From Simplicispira sedimenti (lineage in GTDB: Bacteria; Pseudomonadota; Gammaproteobacteria; Burkholderiales; Burkholderiaceae_C): 64,000 bases of DNA. Below, in pieces: positions 26,682 to 38,013 of the stretch (its first letter is position 1; each line of letters opens with the position of its first letter). The stretch lies in NCBI RefSeq assembly GCF_022760965.1, contig NZ_JAKVIJ010000002.1, positions 1 to 64,000 of the forward strand, given 5' to 3'. The position numbers were made by a program, and so were the translations under genes. Below the pieces are notes generated by a model. It searched no databases and was not told the DNA's origin. It was given only the letters and a program-made list of their open reading frames with translations.

Positions 26682-26806
26682 CAACCCCCCGAGCGGCTTC
26701 GCCGCTCCCCCCTTCTCTCGCGCTGCTGCGCAGCGCGGGAAGGGGGGCACCGCCAGCGCGGCGGGGCGGCCCTTGCGCGGCGGTCGCTGGCTTGGAGCGC
26801 TAAGGC
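26682..26806 (+). repeat. repeat B copy 2, 3' hairpin element behind ftsZ
   Basis: Hairpin 1 is AGCGGC-TTC-GCCGCT. Hairpin 2 has arms CCCCCCTTC / GAAGGGGGG around CGCGCTGC / GCAGCGCG. The shared tail GCGGCGGGGCGGCCCTTGCG follows. It is in the orientation of ftsZ. Confidence 0.8.
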
Positions 26807-26882
26807 GCGGGCGTTTTTGTTTCTATTGAAGCCATAGCTGAACAGTGCTGCGGCCGAGGGCCAGCCGCACTAAAATTGCGGG

Positions 26883-27806
26883 ATGCTTGCGCAACGTACC
26901 CTCAAGTCCCTCACCCGTGCGGTGGGCGTGGGCCTGCACAGCGGTCAGCGCGTGGAGTTGACCCTGCGCCCTGCGCAGCCCGACACTGGCATCGTGTTTC
27001 GGCGCATTGAGCTGCCCGAGCCGGTGGACATTCCGGTGTCCACCCTGGCGGTGACCGACACCCGCATGGCATCGACCATCTCGGTGGGTGACGCGCGGGT
27101 GCACACGGTAGAGCACCTCATGTCGGCCTGCGCGGGCCTCGGGGTGGACAACCTGTATGTGGACATCACCGCCGAGGAAGTGCCCATTCTCGACGGCTCC
27201 TCGGCCTCGTTTGTCTTCCTGTTGCAGAGCGCAGGCATTGCCTTGCAGAACGCGCCGCGGCGTTTCATTCGCGTCAAGCAGCCGGTGGAAGTGCGCCAGG
27301 GCGAGGGCGCGCAGGCCAAGTGGGCGCGCCTGGAGCCCTACCACGGCTTCAAGCTGCGCTTCGAGATCGACTTTGCGCACCCGGCGGTTGATTCCACGGG
27401 CCAGTGCGTGGAGTTTGACCTGGGCACCGGCAACTACAGCCGCGACATCGCGCGCGCGCGCACCTTCGGCTTCACCAAGGACGTGGAGATGATGCGCTCC
27501 AGCGGCCTGGCTTTGGGCGGAGGGCTGGACAACGCCATCGTCATGGACGATTACAAGGTGCTCAATGCCGACGGTCTGCGCTACGACGATGAGTTCGTCA
27601 AGCACAAGATTCTGGACGCCATGGGCGATCTGTACCTCGTGGGCAAGCCCCTGCTGGCTGCCTACAGTGCCTTCCGCTCAGGCCACGCGCTCAACAACCT
27701 GCTGTTGCGGGAGCTGGAGGCGCACCCGGAGGCCTGGGAGATCGTCACTTTTGACAACGAGCGCCTCGCGCCCACCGGCTTCGCGCAACCTGCGCGCGCC
27801 TGGTGA
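26883..27806 (+). CDS. lpxC: UDP-3-O-acyl-N-acetylglucosamine deacetylase LpxC
   Basis: LpxC is the zinc deacetylase committing to lipid A synthesis. The 307-residue product has the zinc ligands in HTVEHLMSA (about 74-82) and the KHKILDAMGD motif (about 241-250), plus ILDGSSASF (about 101-109). It is the last gene of the dcw cluster, as in many proteobacteria. Repeat B copies lie both before and after it. Confidence 0.97.
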   Translation: MLAQRTLKSLTRAVGVGLHSGQRVELTLRPAQPDTGIVFRRIELPEPVDIPVSTLAVTDTRMASTISVGDARVHTVEHLMSACAGLGVDNLYVDITAEEVPILDGSSASFVFLLQSAGIALQNAPRRFIRVKQPVEVRQGEGAQAKWARLEPYHGFKLRFEIDFAHPAVDSTGQCVEFDLGTGNYSRDIARARTFGFTKDVEMMRSSGLALGGGLDNAIVMDDYKVLNADGLRYDDEFVKHKILDAMGDLYLVGKPLLAAYSAFRSGHALNNLLLRELEAHPEAWEIVTFDNERLAPTGFAQPARAW

Positions 27807-27812
27807 CATGAA

Positions 27813-27941
27813 ACAACCCCCTGTGGCGCTGCGCGCCTTCCCCCTTCTCTCGCCTCGCTGCGCGATGCGGGAAGGGGGGCGCTTGCTCAGCGCGGCGGGG
27901 CGACCCTTGCGCGGCGGCCGCTGGTCTGGAGCGCGCCAGTG
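27813..27941 (+). repeat. repeat B copy 3, 3' hairpin element behind lpxC
   Basis: Hairpin 1 is GGCGC-TGC-GCGCC. Hairpin 2 has outer arms CCCCCTTC / GAAGGGGG. The tail is GCGGCGGGGCGACCCTTGCG, one base different from the other copies. It begins seven bases after the lpxC stop, in the same orientation. Confidence 0.8.
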
Positions 27942-27982
27942 ACAATCGCCCTCGGCGTCACATTGCACGGGGAGTAAGGCGC

Positions 27983-28159
27983 ATGCTGCTGTTCCGCTGG
28001 CTCGTCATGCTGCTGCTGTTTGTGGCGGCGCTGTGCTTTGCTTTTTATGCCGGCACGGGGCAGGCGCGCTACAAGCGCCTGGGTTTTGTCGTTCTCAAGT
28101 GGACGATGATCGCGGCGGGTGTCTTCTTCGCTGTGCTGATCCTCGAACGCGGCATCTGA
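27983..28159 (+). CDS. small membrane protein, 58 residues
   Basis: ATG 27983 is preceded by GGGGAGTAAGG, a good ribosome-binding site. The product has two hydrophobic segments (about 4-22 and 35-54) separated by a basic loop (GQARYKRLG), then a short charged end. I do not recognise a named family. Its length, ribosome-binding site and clean membrane pattern support a real gene. The thiC promoter and TPP riboswitch follow immediately. Confidence 0.6.
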   Translation: MLLFRWLVMLLLFVAALCFAFYAGTGQARYKRLGFVVLKWTMIAAGVFFAVLILERGI

Positions 28160-28161
28160 CC

Positions 28162-28167
28162 TATACT
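28162..28167 (+). promoter_or_regulatory. -10 box of the thiC transcript
   Basis: TATACT lies about eight bases before the first conserved base of the riboswitch, so the transcript would begin at the riboswitch 5' end. No good -35 is visible. Confidence 0.4.
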
Positions 28168-28173
28168 CGCGCC

Positions 28174-28276
28174 TGCTCCGGGGTGTGCTGATGCGCTGAG
28201 ATGCAAAGGGCCTGTTGTCAGGCCTGCTGCGAACCCGACGAACTTGATCCGGTTCATGCCGGCGGAAGAAGAGCCG
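28174..28276 (+). ncRNA. TPP riboswitch (THI element)
   Basis: The segment has the conserved THI pattern: GGGGTG, then GCGCTGAGATG, a variable hairpin (GGGCCTG..CAGGCC), ACCC, and GAACTTGATCCGGTTCATG followed by CCGGCGGAAGAAGAG. From the known class, thiamine pyrophosphate binding represses expression of thiamine genes. It sits in the leader about 125 bases before the thiC start. Control is probably at translation or early transcription, since no obvious terminator with a T-run follows. Confidence 0.93.
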
Positions 28277-28399
28277 ACCCTCCCAGTTTGCGTGGCTGCC
28301 CATCCGGCAGACACGCCGCACCGCAGGCGCGAACCGTGCCTGCGGCGGGCGCAGGTCCAGTCCGGAGCACCCCACCATCCGGACCCAGGAGACCTGACC

Positions 28400-30295
<1,896 letters not shown>

Positions 30296-30444
30296 GCACC
30301 TGTGCCCAGCCGTGATAACCCTGTGACACGGCAACAGGGGGCTGGGCTATATTGCAACCAAAGGTAGCCCACAAGGCTACGGGAGGGGTAAGACGCTGCA
30401 GAAGGCGCCTTGCCGTGCTTGATGGTTTTGATGGAAAGGGTGCC

Positions 30445-32109
30445 ATGAATCTGCTTGGCCGACTCTCGATCCGTGCGCGCTTGTACTTCGGCACGGGGTT
30501 TGCATTGGTGTTGCTGATCGTGATTGGCGCCATGGGCTATGTGGCGCTGGACCGAACACGGGGCACCTTGCAGGAGCTGTTCTCGTTGCGAGTACAGACC
30601 CTCACCGACATGTCGGACCTGCGCACCCTGTTGGGGCACGTGCGCCGCGTTGAAAAAGACATCATCATCAATTTCAACAACAGCGTCGAGGTGGCCAAGC
30701 TGCGTGAGGACTGGGCTGGCACCATGGGCAAGCTGCGCAAGGATCTGGGCGAGGTGCGCCAGCGCCAGGCACAGGATGCGCAGTTCACTGGCACCATCGA
30801 CAAGGCCCTGGAAGAACTGAAGCAGTACGACACGGGGATCACCCCCATCTTCCAGCAGATTGAGAACGCGCAACTCGATGGGGCCGGCGGCGGTGCCTAT
30901 GCCAACCGCCTGCGCAAGCACACCGACGATGCCGACAAGATGCTGGGCGATCTGGCGGCCAGTGCGCGCAGCCAGATGGATGAAGCCCGCGTGGGAGTCG
31001 AGACGCGCACCGCATCCATGGCCGTGCTCATTGGCGTGGGGTTGGTGCTGGGGCTGGCGGTGCTGATACCGCTCACCTATTTCAGTGTGCGCTCCATCAC
31101 GCAATCGCTGGGCGACGCCAGCCGTTTGGCCGAGCGCATTGCGGCCGGCGACCTCACTGAAGACGTGCACACGCAGCAGCAGGACGAGGTCGGTCAACTG
31201 GTATCCGCCATGGCACGCATGCAGGAATCGCTGCGCGACCTGGTGCGCCAGGTGCAGGAAGCGGCGGGCAACATCTCCACCGCGAGCAGCGAAATCGCCA
31301 ACGGCAACCAGGATCTGAGCCACCGCACCGAGCAGACGGCAGCCAACCTGGAAGAAACCTCGTCCTCCATGGAGACACTCACCAGCACCGTGCAGCACAG
31401 CGCTGAATCATCGCGCCACGCCAGTGACTTTGCGGTCTCGGCCGCACAGGTGGCCGGACGGGGGGGCGAGGTGGTGGCACAGGTCGTCAGCACCATGGAC
31501 CAGATCACCACCAGCTCACGCAAGATCGCCGACATCACTGGCGTGATCGATGGCATCGCGTTCCAGACCAACATCCTGGCGCTCAATGCGGCCGTGGAGG
31601 CCGCACGTGCGGGCGAGCAGGGCCGTGGCTTTGCCGTGGTGGCCAGCGAGGTGCGTAGCCTGGCCCAGCGTTCGGCCGATGCCGCCAAGGAAATCAAGGC
31701 GCTGATCGGCTCCAGCGTGGAGCGGGTCGAGGCCGGTTCTGCCCTGGTGGGGCAGGCTGGCCAGACCATGAACGAAATCGTGGACAGCGTGCGCCGCGTG
31801 TCGGACATCATCGGCGAGATCACCGCTTCGGCCAGTGAGCAGCGCGACAACATCGAGCAGGTCAGCCAGGCCGTGCGCCAACTGGACCAGATGACCCAGC
31901 AGAACGCCGCCTTGGTGGAAGAGTCTGCCGCCGCCTCGGAGTCCCTGCGCGAGCAGGCCAGCGGCCTGCTGCGTGCGGCCAGCCAGTTCAAGCTGCGTGG
32001 CGGCGCGGGCATGGGCCATGCATCAGCGGCCCCGGTGGCAGCTCCTGCACCCCCAAGTACCAGACCCGCGCCACTGACACGCGCCAAGGGCGCCTTGCGG
32101 CTCAAGTAG
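30445..32109 (+). CDS. methyl-accepting chemotaxis protein
   Basis: This 554-residue chemoreceptor has an N-terminal transmembrane segment (about 12-32), a periplasmic four-helix ligand domain (about 33-190), a second membrane segment (about 191-213), a HAMP domain (about 214-266) and a long signalling coiled coil. The CheA/CheW-binding hairpin is recognised by GIAFQTNILALNAAVEAARAG. The C-terminal tail is Pro/Ala-rich and lacks the NWETF-type CheR tether. The ligand cannot be inferred. Its last eight bases overlap the convergent cobC. Confidence 0.92.
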   Translation: MNLLGRLSIRARLYFGTGFALVLLIVIGAMGYVALDRTRGTLQELFSLRVQTLTDMSDLRTLLGHVRRVEKDIIINFNNSVEVAKLREDWAGTMGKLRKDLGEVRQRQAQDAQFTGTIDKALEELKQYDTGITPIFQQIENAQLDGAGGGAYANRLRKHTDDADKMLGDLAASARSQMDEARVGVETRTASMAVLIGVGLVLGLAVLIPLTYFSVRSITQSLGDASRLAERIAAGDLTEDVHTQQQDEVGQLVSAMARMQESLRDLVRQVQEAAGNISTASSEIANGNQDLSHRTEQTAANLEETSSSMETLTSTVQHSAESSRHASDFAVSAAQVAGRGGEVVAQVVSTMDQITTSSRKIADITGVIDGIAFQTNILALNAAVEAARAGEQGRGFAVVASEVRSLAQRSADAAKEIKALIGSSVERVEAGSALVGQAGQTMNEIVDSVRRVSDIIGEITASASEQRDNIEQVSQAVRQLDQMTQQNAALVEESAAASESLREQASGLLRAASQFKLRGGAGMGHASAAPVAAPAPPSTRPAPLTRAKGALRLK

Positions 32110-32677
32110 GCGGCAGGGGCACGCAGACCCAGCGCCCGAATGCGGGCGCCTCCCGCGGCCATTCATGGGCCTGGGGCAGTGGGCCTGCGGGGTGTTGCAG
32201 CAGCCACTGCACGCAGCGCGCCACGCCCGCGTGGCTGATCCAGAGCACATCGCACTGCCTCTGCACGGCTTGCTGGCGGGCGTCTTGAAGGGCCGCATCC
32301 ACGCGCTGCACCATGGTGGCCAGGTTCTCGCCGTCACCAGGTCGGTGTTGGGCAAAGTCTGTGGTCCAGGCATCGATGTCGGCGCGGGGCAGGGCGCTCC
32401 AGGCCAGGCCTTCCCAGCGGCCAAAGTCCAGTTCCTGCAGGCGGACATCGGGTTTCGAGGCCAAATCTGGTCGCAGCGCTTGCAGGGTGTGCGCGAGCTG
32501 CTCGCATCTTTGTAGCGGTGAGTGCCATGCGAGCACACGCTGGGGCAGTGCGTCTGCCAGCGCACGCGCGCTGTCCCGTGTGGCCTGCGCGTCGGCGGGC
32601 AGGTTCAGCCGCCCGTAGCACAGCCCCTGTGCTGCCAGCGGGGGCGCATGGCGCACCAGCCAGAGCCGGGGGCTCAT
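32102..32677 (-). CDS. cobC: alpha-ribazole phosphatase-type histidine phosphatase (CobC-like)
   Basis: This 191-residue histidine phosphatase has the catalytic RHA at residues 9-11 (LVRHAPP), the ELDFGRWEG motif (about 83-91) and a second catalytic His in ISHAG (about 151). The family member acting in cobalamin synthesis removes phosphate from alpha-ribazole phosphate or adenosylcobalamin phosphate. The four-base overlap with cobS just upstream supports that role. No other cobalamin genes are adjacent. Confidence 0.8.
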   Translation of the reverse strand: MSPRLWLVRHAPPLAAQGLCYGRLNLPADAQATRDSARALADALPQRVLAWHSPLQRCEQLAHTLQALRPDLASKPDVRLQELDFGRWEGLAWSALPRADIDAWTTDFAQHRPGDGENLATMVQRVDAALQDARQQAVQRQCDVLWISHAGVARCVQWLLQHPAGPLPQAHEWPREAPAFGRWVCVPLPPT

Positions 32678-33489
32678 GCCAGGGCAGGCCCCAGCGCCAG
32701 CGCTGCGCCCAAGTAGAAGCCGATTTCACTCACCTGCTGCGTGGCGCCCAGGCAGTCGCCGGTGAACCCCTGCAAGCGCTGCGCAAACCAGCGTGCCATC
32801 CAGGCGGCAGCGAGTGCGCTCAGGCCGGCGCATGCTATAAAAAACAGAGCGCCTTGCGCTTGCCAGACAAGCGTTATAGGCAAAAAACACCACAACCATC
32901 CGGCACCCAGCGCGGGTAGCGTGATCTGGTCTGCCAGCGGCTTGCTTTTGGACCGCGCCGTGTCGCCTACATGGGGCAGGCCACGGATGATGAGCAGTGG
33001 CCAAAAGCGCGAGAGCACATGCCCGCCCACCAGCGCTGTCAGTACCGGTACCATGCCCTGCGTGCCCAGGTGGGCCAGCAGGCTGGTTTTGGCCAGCAGC
33101 GCCAGCACCAGCGCCATGGCGCCGTAGGCGCCGATGCGCGAATCCTTCATGATGTCCAGCGCGCGCTCGCGCTCGGCACTGCCGCCCAGGCCGTCGGCCA
33201 CGTCGGCCAGGCCGTCTTCGTGAAAGCCCCCGGTGACCAGCACCGTGGCTACCGTGCTGAACACTGCTGCCACCCAGGGCACCAGGGGGCCGGTGCCCAG
33301 CCCGGTCATCAGGGCGGCATGGCAGGCCACCGCCACCGCCGCCACCAGCCAGCCCACGCCCGGGAAATGCGCGCTGCTGGCGCGCAGCATGGCCGGGCTG
33401 TACCCCACCCACTGTGCCAGCCGCCCCGTGATGGGAATGCGGGTGAAGAACTGCACGGCCAGCAGGTAGTGGCGCAGGGCTTGTGTCAT
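32674..33489 (-). CDS. cobS: adenosylcobinamide-GDP ribazoletransferase CobS
   Basis: CobS joins adenosylcobinamide-GDP to alpha-ribazole at the membrane. The 271-residue polytopic product has FFTRIPI near the N-terminus and the DGLADVADGLGG metal-binding motif (about 92-103), both typical. Its start codon directly abuts a repeat A copy, with no Shine-Dalgarno sequence visible. A second copy (32831-32886) lies inside the gene and encodes part of GALFFIACAG. cobC overlaps its stop (ATGA). Confidence 0.9.
   Translation of the reverse strand: MTQALRHYLLAVQFFTRIPITGRLAQWVGYSPAMLRASSAHFPGVGWLVAAVAVACHAALMTGLGTGPLVPWVAAVFSTVATVLVTGGFHEDGLADVADGLGGSAERERALDIMKDSRIGAYGAMALVLALLAKTSLLAHLGTQGMVPVLTALVGGHVLSRFWPLLIIRGLPHVGDTARSKSKPLADQITLPALGAGWLWCFLPITLVWQAQGALFFIACAGLSALAAAWMARWFAQRLQGFTGDCLGATQQVSEIGFYLGAALALGPALA
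32831..32886 (+). repeat. repeat A copy inside cobS (opposite to the gene)
   Basis: On the plus strand: GCTATAAAAAACAGAGC, then GCCTTGCGCTT, then CAAGCGTTATAGGC. The gene reads it in reverse, using the rare Ile codon ATA twice. It falls in a hydrophobic segment of CobS. Confidence 0.7.
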
Positions 33490-33545
33490 GCTATAAAAAC
33501 AATAGCTGCTAGCGCCCTAAAAATAAGCGTTAGAGCCATATTTCA
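33488..33545 (+). repeat. repeat A copy between cobS and ilvA
   Basis: GCTATAAAAACAATAGC, then TGCTAGCGCCC, then ATAAGCGTTAGAGCC. It exactly fills the space between the cobS start codon and the ilvA stop codon, so any cobS leader is made of repeat. Confidence 0.8.
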
Positions 33546-35108
<1,563 letters not shown>

Positions 35109-35212
35109 GGCAGAAAAGGACATCTCCGCCACGGCAGGGACAGGGCGGGGCACACATCATAGGCGCTTGCCACACCGCAGCACGTACCACAGGGGTGGGG
35201 CGCCACGCACAC

Positions 35213-35264
35213 AAAAAAAACCCCAGGCGGTAAGGCCCGGGGTGGAATCCACCAGGGAGGTGGA
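35213..35264 (-). promoter_or_regulatory. terminator-like hairpin and possible attenuator upstream of ilvA
   Basis: On the minus strand CCCCGGGC-CTTACC-GCCTGGGG forms an eight-base-pair stem (35221-35242) followed by eight T residues (35220-35213). Just before it is a CCACC-TCCCT-GGTGG hairpin whose 3' arm can instead pair with the following CCACC. A -10-like TACACT lies upstream (35311-35306). Because ilvA starts about 100 bases further on, this is placed as an attenuator in its leader; a terminator for unrelated leftward transcripts is the alternative. Confidence 0.45.
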
Positions 35265-35397
35265 GGAGACAATTGGCGCACTGCCCATGGGCAGCGCATG
35301 GCGTCAGTGTAGCGCAAGTCTGTTGCGCTGCAGCATGAATACCGCTTCTTTGATGCGGCTGTTACATTTGTCGCAAGAGCACCACGCAGGAGGAACA

Positions 35398-35847
35398 ATG
35401 GAATGCACAGTGAGCTGGACGGGCGCCGCAGGCACCCGCTCCGGAATGGGGTTTGTGGCCGAGACCGGCAGCGGTCATGTGTTGGCCATGGATGGCGCGC
35501 CCGACGCGGCGCAACCAGCGCTGGGCGGACAAAATCTGGCCCCCCGGCCCATGGAAACGCTGTTGGCCGGCACGGGCGGATGCACCGCCTACGATGTGGT
35601 GCTGATCCTGCGCCGTGGGCGGCACGACGTGCGCGGCTGTAGCGTCAAGCTCTCGGCCGAACGCGCCAGCACCGATCCCAAGGTCTTCACGCGCATCCAC
35701 ATGCATTTCACGGTCACAGGCAAGGGCATCCCCGCCACGGCCGTGGAGCGCGCCATCGCCCTGAGCCACGATAAATACTGTTCCGCCAGCATCATGCTGG
35801 GGAAAACCGCCGAGATCGTCACCAGCTTCGATCTGATCGAGGCCTGA
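35398..35847 (+). CDS. OsmC/YhfA-family protein
   Basis: The 149-residue product starts at ATG 35398 with a strong AGGAGG site seven bases away. It has two conserved cysteines, in GTGGCTAYDV (about 60-69) and DKYCSAS (about 125-131), as in OsmC-fold peroxidases; the YhfA subgroup is of uncertain substrate. It probably acts in the cytoplasm on organic or fatty-acid hydroperoxides, by family analogy. Confidence 0.85.
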   Translation: MECTVSWTGAAGTRSGMGFVAETGSGHVLAMDGAPDAAQPALGGQNLAPRPMETLLAGTGGCTAYDVVLILRRGRHDVRGCSVKLSAERASTDPKVFTRIHMHFTVTGKGIPATAVERAIALSHDKYCSASIMLGKTAEIVTSFDLIEA

Positions 35848-35849
35848 GA

Positions 35850-36467
35850 TCAAATATGGTGCGCTGTGGAGGTCATCACCTTGGCCGCTGCGCGCATCAG
35901 CCAGCGGGCCGGGGGGGGCAGCTCCACCGCACCGGCGCTGCGCGCCCAGGCCGCGTGGCGCTCTTCGTCGGACTTCATGCGCGCCACAATGGTGCGTGAG
36001 CGGGTGTCCTGGGCAGGCAGTCGTTGCAGGTGACTGTCCAGGTGTGCGGCGACCTGGTCCTCGGTCTCTGCCACAAAGCCCAGGCTGACCTTGTCGCTGA
36101 TGCTGGCGGCCAGTACCCCGAGCCCAAAGGCCCCGGCAAACCACAGGGGATTGAGCAGGCTTTCGCATCCCCCCAGGGTTCGGATGCGCTCCTGCGTCCA
36201 GGCCAGGTGGTCCGTTTCCTCGCGGGCGGCTTCCAGCAATTGCTGGCGCAGGGATTCGTCGCGCGTGACAGCAGCCTGGCCGGTGTACAGCGCCTGTGCA
36301 CAGACCTCGCCCACATGGTTCACGCGCATCAGTGCCACGGACTGCTGCCTGTCGGCCGGTGCCAGTGGCGCATCCGGAATGCTCTCGGCCGGGGAAGCTT
36401 CCCTGGCCCTTGGTGCCGCCCACAAGGTGCGCAGCGTAGTGTCCAACGCAATCAAAAGGCGATCCAT
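35850..36467 (-). CDS. coq7: 2-polyprenyl-3-methyl-6-methoxy-1,4-benzoquinone monooxygenase Coq7
   Basis: Coq7 is the di-iron hydroxylase of ubiquinone synthesis. The 205-residue product has the ferritin-like iron ligands: Glu in NHVGEVCAQALY (about 53-64), EETDH (about 84-88), Glu in FVAETED and DEERH (about 169-173). The start at ATG 36467 (MDRLLIALD) gives the usual length; 11 more codons upstream are open. It is convergent with the OsmC-like gene, two bases apart. Confidence 0.93.
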   Translation of the reverse strand: MDRLLIALDTTLRTLWAAPRAREASPAESIPDAPLAPADRQQSVALMRVNHVGEVCAQALYTGQAAVTRDESLRQQLLEAAREETDHLAWTQERIRTLGGCESLLNPLWFAGAFGLGVLAASISDKVSLGFVAETEDQVAAHLDSHLQRLPAQDTRSRTIVARMKSDEERHAAWARSAGAVELPPPARWLMRAAAKVMTSTAHHI

Positions 36468-36792
36468 GGGGCTAAGTTTCCCGTGCTTTTCACAACACAC
36501 TTTTCATATTGATACAAAAAAACAACAAACTGCTCGGGGAGCACCGGGCTCGCTGCCCCTGTATTGCGTCCATTGTGCAGGCAGACGGCGCGGTGTTGCA
36601 ACAGGACAACGAAATCCTTTTTTAGGGCGCCTTGTGGGTGATTTCCTTTGCGAAACCTGCCGACGTCTGGTGCAATAGCAACAACTTCCCCACCAGGAGG
36701 TTGGCCCGGGGAACCGGCGGGATTGCCAAGGTGCAAACCACCCCCAGACCCCCCGTACCGGCGCCCTATGTTTAACCTTGGAGTAACTCGCA
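36468..36792 (+). promoter_or_regulatory. coq7-porin intergenic region with probable porin promoter
   Basis: The 325-base divergent gap contains a likely porin promoter: -35 TTGCGA at 36648-36653 and -10 TGCAAT at 36671-36676, 17 bases apart. This leaves a leader of about 110 bases rich in GGCCCGGGG and CCCCC runs. AGGAGG at 36701-36706 is too far from the ATG to be the ribosome-binding site; GGAG at 36780-36783 is used instead. No repeat A or B copy is present. Confidence 0.4.
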
Positions 36793-37719
36793 ATGAAAAA
36801 ATCCCTGATCGCCCTGGCCGTGCTGGCTGCTTCCGGCGCCGCCATGGCTCAATCTTCCGTCACTCTGTACGGCGTGGCTGACCTGTCTCTGGCCAAGGCC
36901 TCTGGCTCCTCCATGCAAATGAGCGGCAACGGCGTTCTGAACAACGGCAACAGCCGTCTGGGCGTGCGTGGCGTGGAAGATCTGGGCGGTGGTCTGAAGG
37001 CTTCCTTCAACTTCGAACAAGGCATCAACGCCGAATCCGGCGCTACCGACGCCGTCACGTTCCAGCGTAATGCTTGGATGGCTCTGCAAGGCGGTTTTGG
37101 TCGTATCCAAATGGGCCGTACCCTGACCCCCAGCTTCTTCGGCGTTGCTGCCTGGGAACTGACCGGCACCGCCAACTACTCGGCTGTGGCCAACCAGTTC
37201 GGTTTTGCTGGCGGCCCTACGCGTAACAACAGCGTGCTGCAGTACACCTTCGCTGCCAACGGCTTTAGCGGCACCCTGGGCTACATCTTCAAGCCTGACA
37301 ACGGCGGCAATGCCAAGTACGACCTGAACGCCATCTACAGCCAAGGCCCGATCGTTGCATCGTTTGCCTACAACAAGGTCAACAACGCCAAGGGCAACTA
37401 CGCTCTGGGCGGCAGCTACGACTTCGGCAGCTTCAAGGTTGCTGCTTCTATCCAGAACCCCGCTGGCAACAGCAAGGGCTTCACCCTGGGTGCTACCGTG
37501 CCCCTGGGCGCTTTCTCTGTGACGGCTGACATCGCTCGTCAAAACGGCGACGGCATGAAGAACACCGACTTCGTGCTGGAAGGCAAGTACGCCCTGTCCA
37601 AGCGCACCTTCGCATACGCTGTGTACTACAAGGATGGCGACGCTGCTCCTGGCGCTGCCGAGTTCTACAACACCGGTGCCAAGAGCCACTTCGGCGTGGG
37701 CATTCGCCACAACTTCTAA
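36793..37719 (+). CDS. outer-membrane porin, Gram-negative trimeric type
   Basis: This 308-residue porin forms a 16-strand beta barrel for diffusion of small solutes. It has a signal peptide cleaved after AMA (residue 19), starts the mature part with QSSVTLYGVADLSL as in Burkholderiales porins, and ends with the terminal Phe needed for outer-membrane assembly. Its codons (many CGT, GCT, GGT) differ from the neighbouring genes, consistent with very high expression. A strong terminator follows. Confidence 0.94.
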   Translation: MKKSLIALAVLAASGAAMAQSSVTLYGVADLSLAKASGSSMQMSGNGVLNNGNSRLGVRGVEDLGGGLKASFNFEQGINAESGATDAVTFQRNAWMALQGGFGRIQMGRTLTPSFFGVAAWELTGTANYSAVANQFGFAGGPTRNNSVLQYTFAANGFSGTLGYIFKPDNGGNAKYDLNAIYSQGPIVASFAYNKVNNAKGNYALGGSYDFGSFKVAASIQNPAGNSKGFTLGATVPLGAFSVTADIARQNGDGMKNTDFVLEGKYALSKRTFAYAVYYKDGDAAPGAAEFYNTGAKSHFGVGIRHNF

Positions 37720-37755
37720 TGGTCTGCTGGCCTGAGCCAGTATTCCAGCAGAATC

Positions 37756-37784
37756 AAAAAGCCAGCCTTCGGGCTGGCTTTTTC
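37756..37784 (+). terminator. rho-independent terminator of the porin gene
   Basis: AAAAAGCCAGCC-TTC-GGGCTGGCTTTTT is a perfect stem with A and T tracts on the two sides, so it may act in both directions. Confidence 0.9.
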
Positions 37785-38013
37785 TATTGGTGCGTGGTTT
37801 TCATGCCATTCAAAAGTGCTGAGTGGCTTTGGATTTGCAGAATCAGTGCGGACGTCAGGCACTTCCCAACTGATTGACGACAACGTCAATTTCGAGGCTT
37901 GTCAAGCAAGGCCTTTTGCATGTCCCCTGTTGGTCTTGGGTAATAAGGGATAACCCATTGGCATGAGCTTATGCCTTGTTGCATAGTTACCTTTTTTCAA
38001 TACGAGGGGTTTC

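Noticed and set aside
26823..26875. Possible repeat A copy upstream of lpxC
   Set aside because: CTATTGAAGCCATAGC resembles the palindrome but the rest of the consensus is missing.
30296..30444. Promoter for the chemoreceptor gene
   Set aside because: TATATT near 30348 is present, but the only -35-like sequence is 19 bases away and no flagellar-type promoter is convincing.
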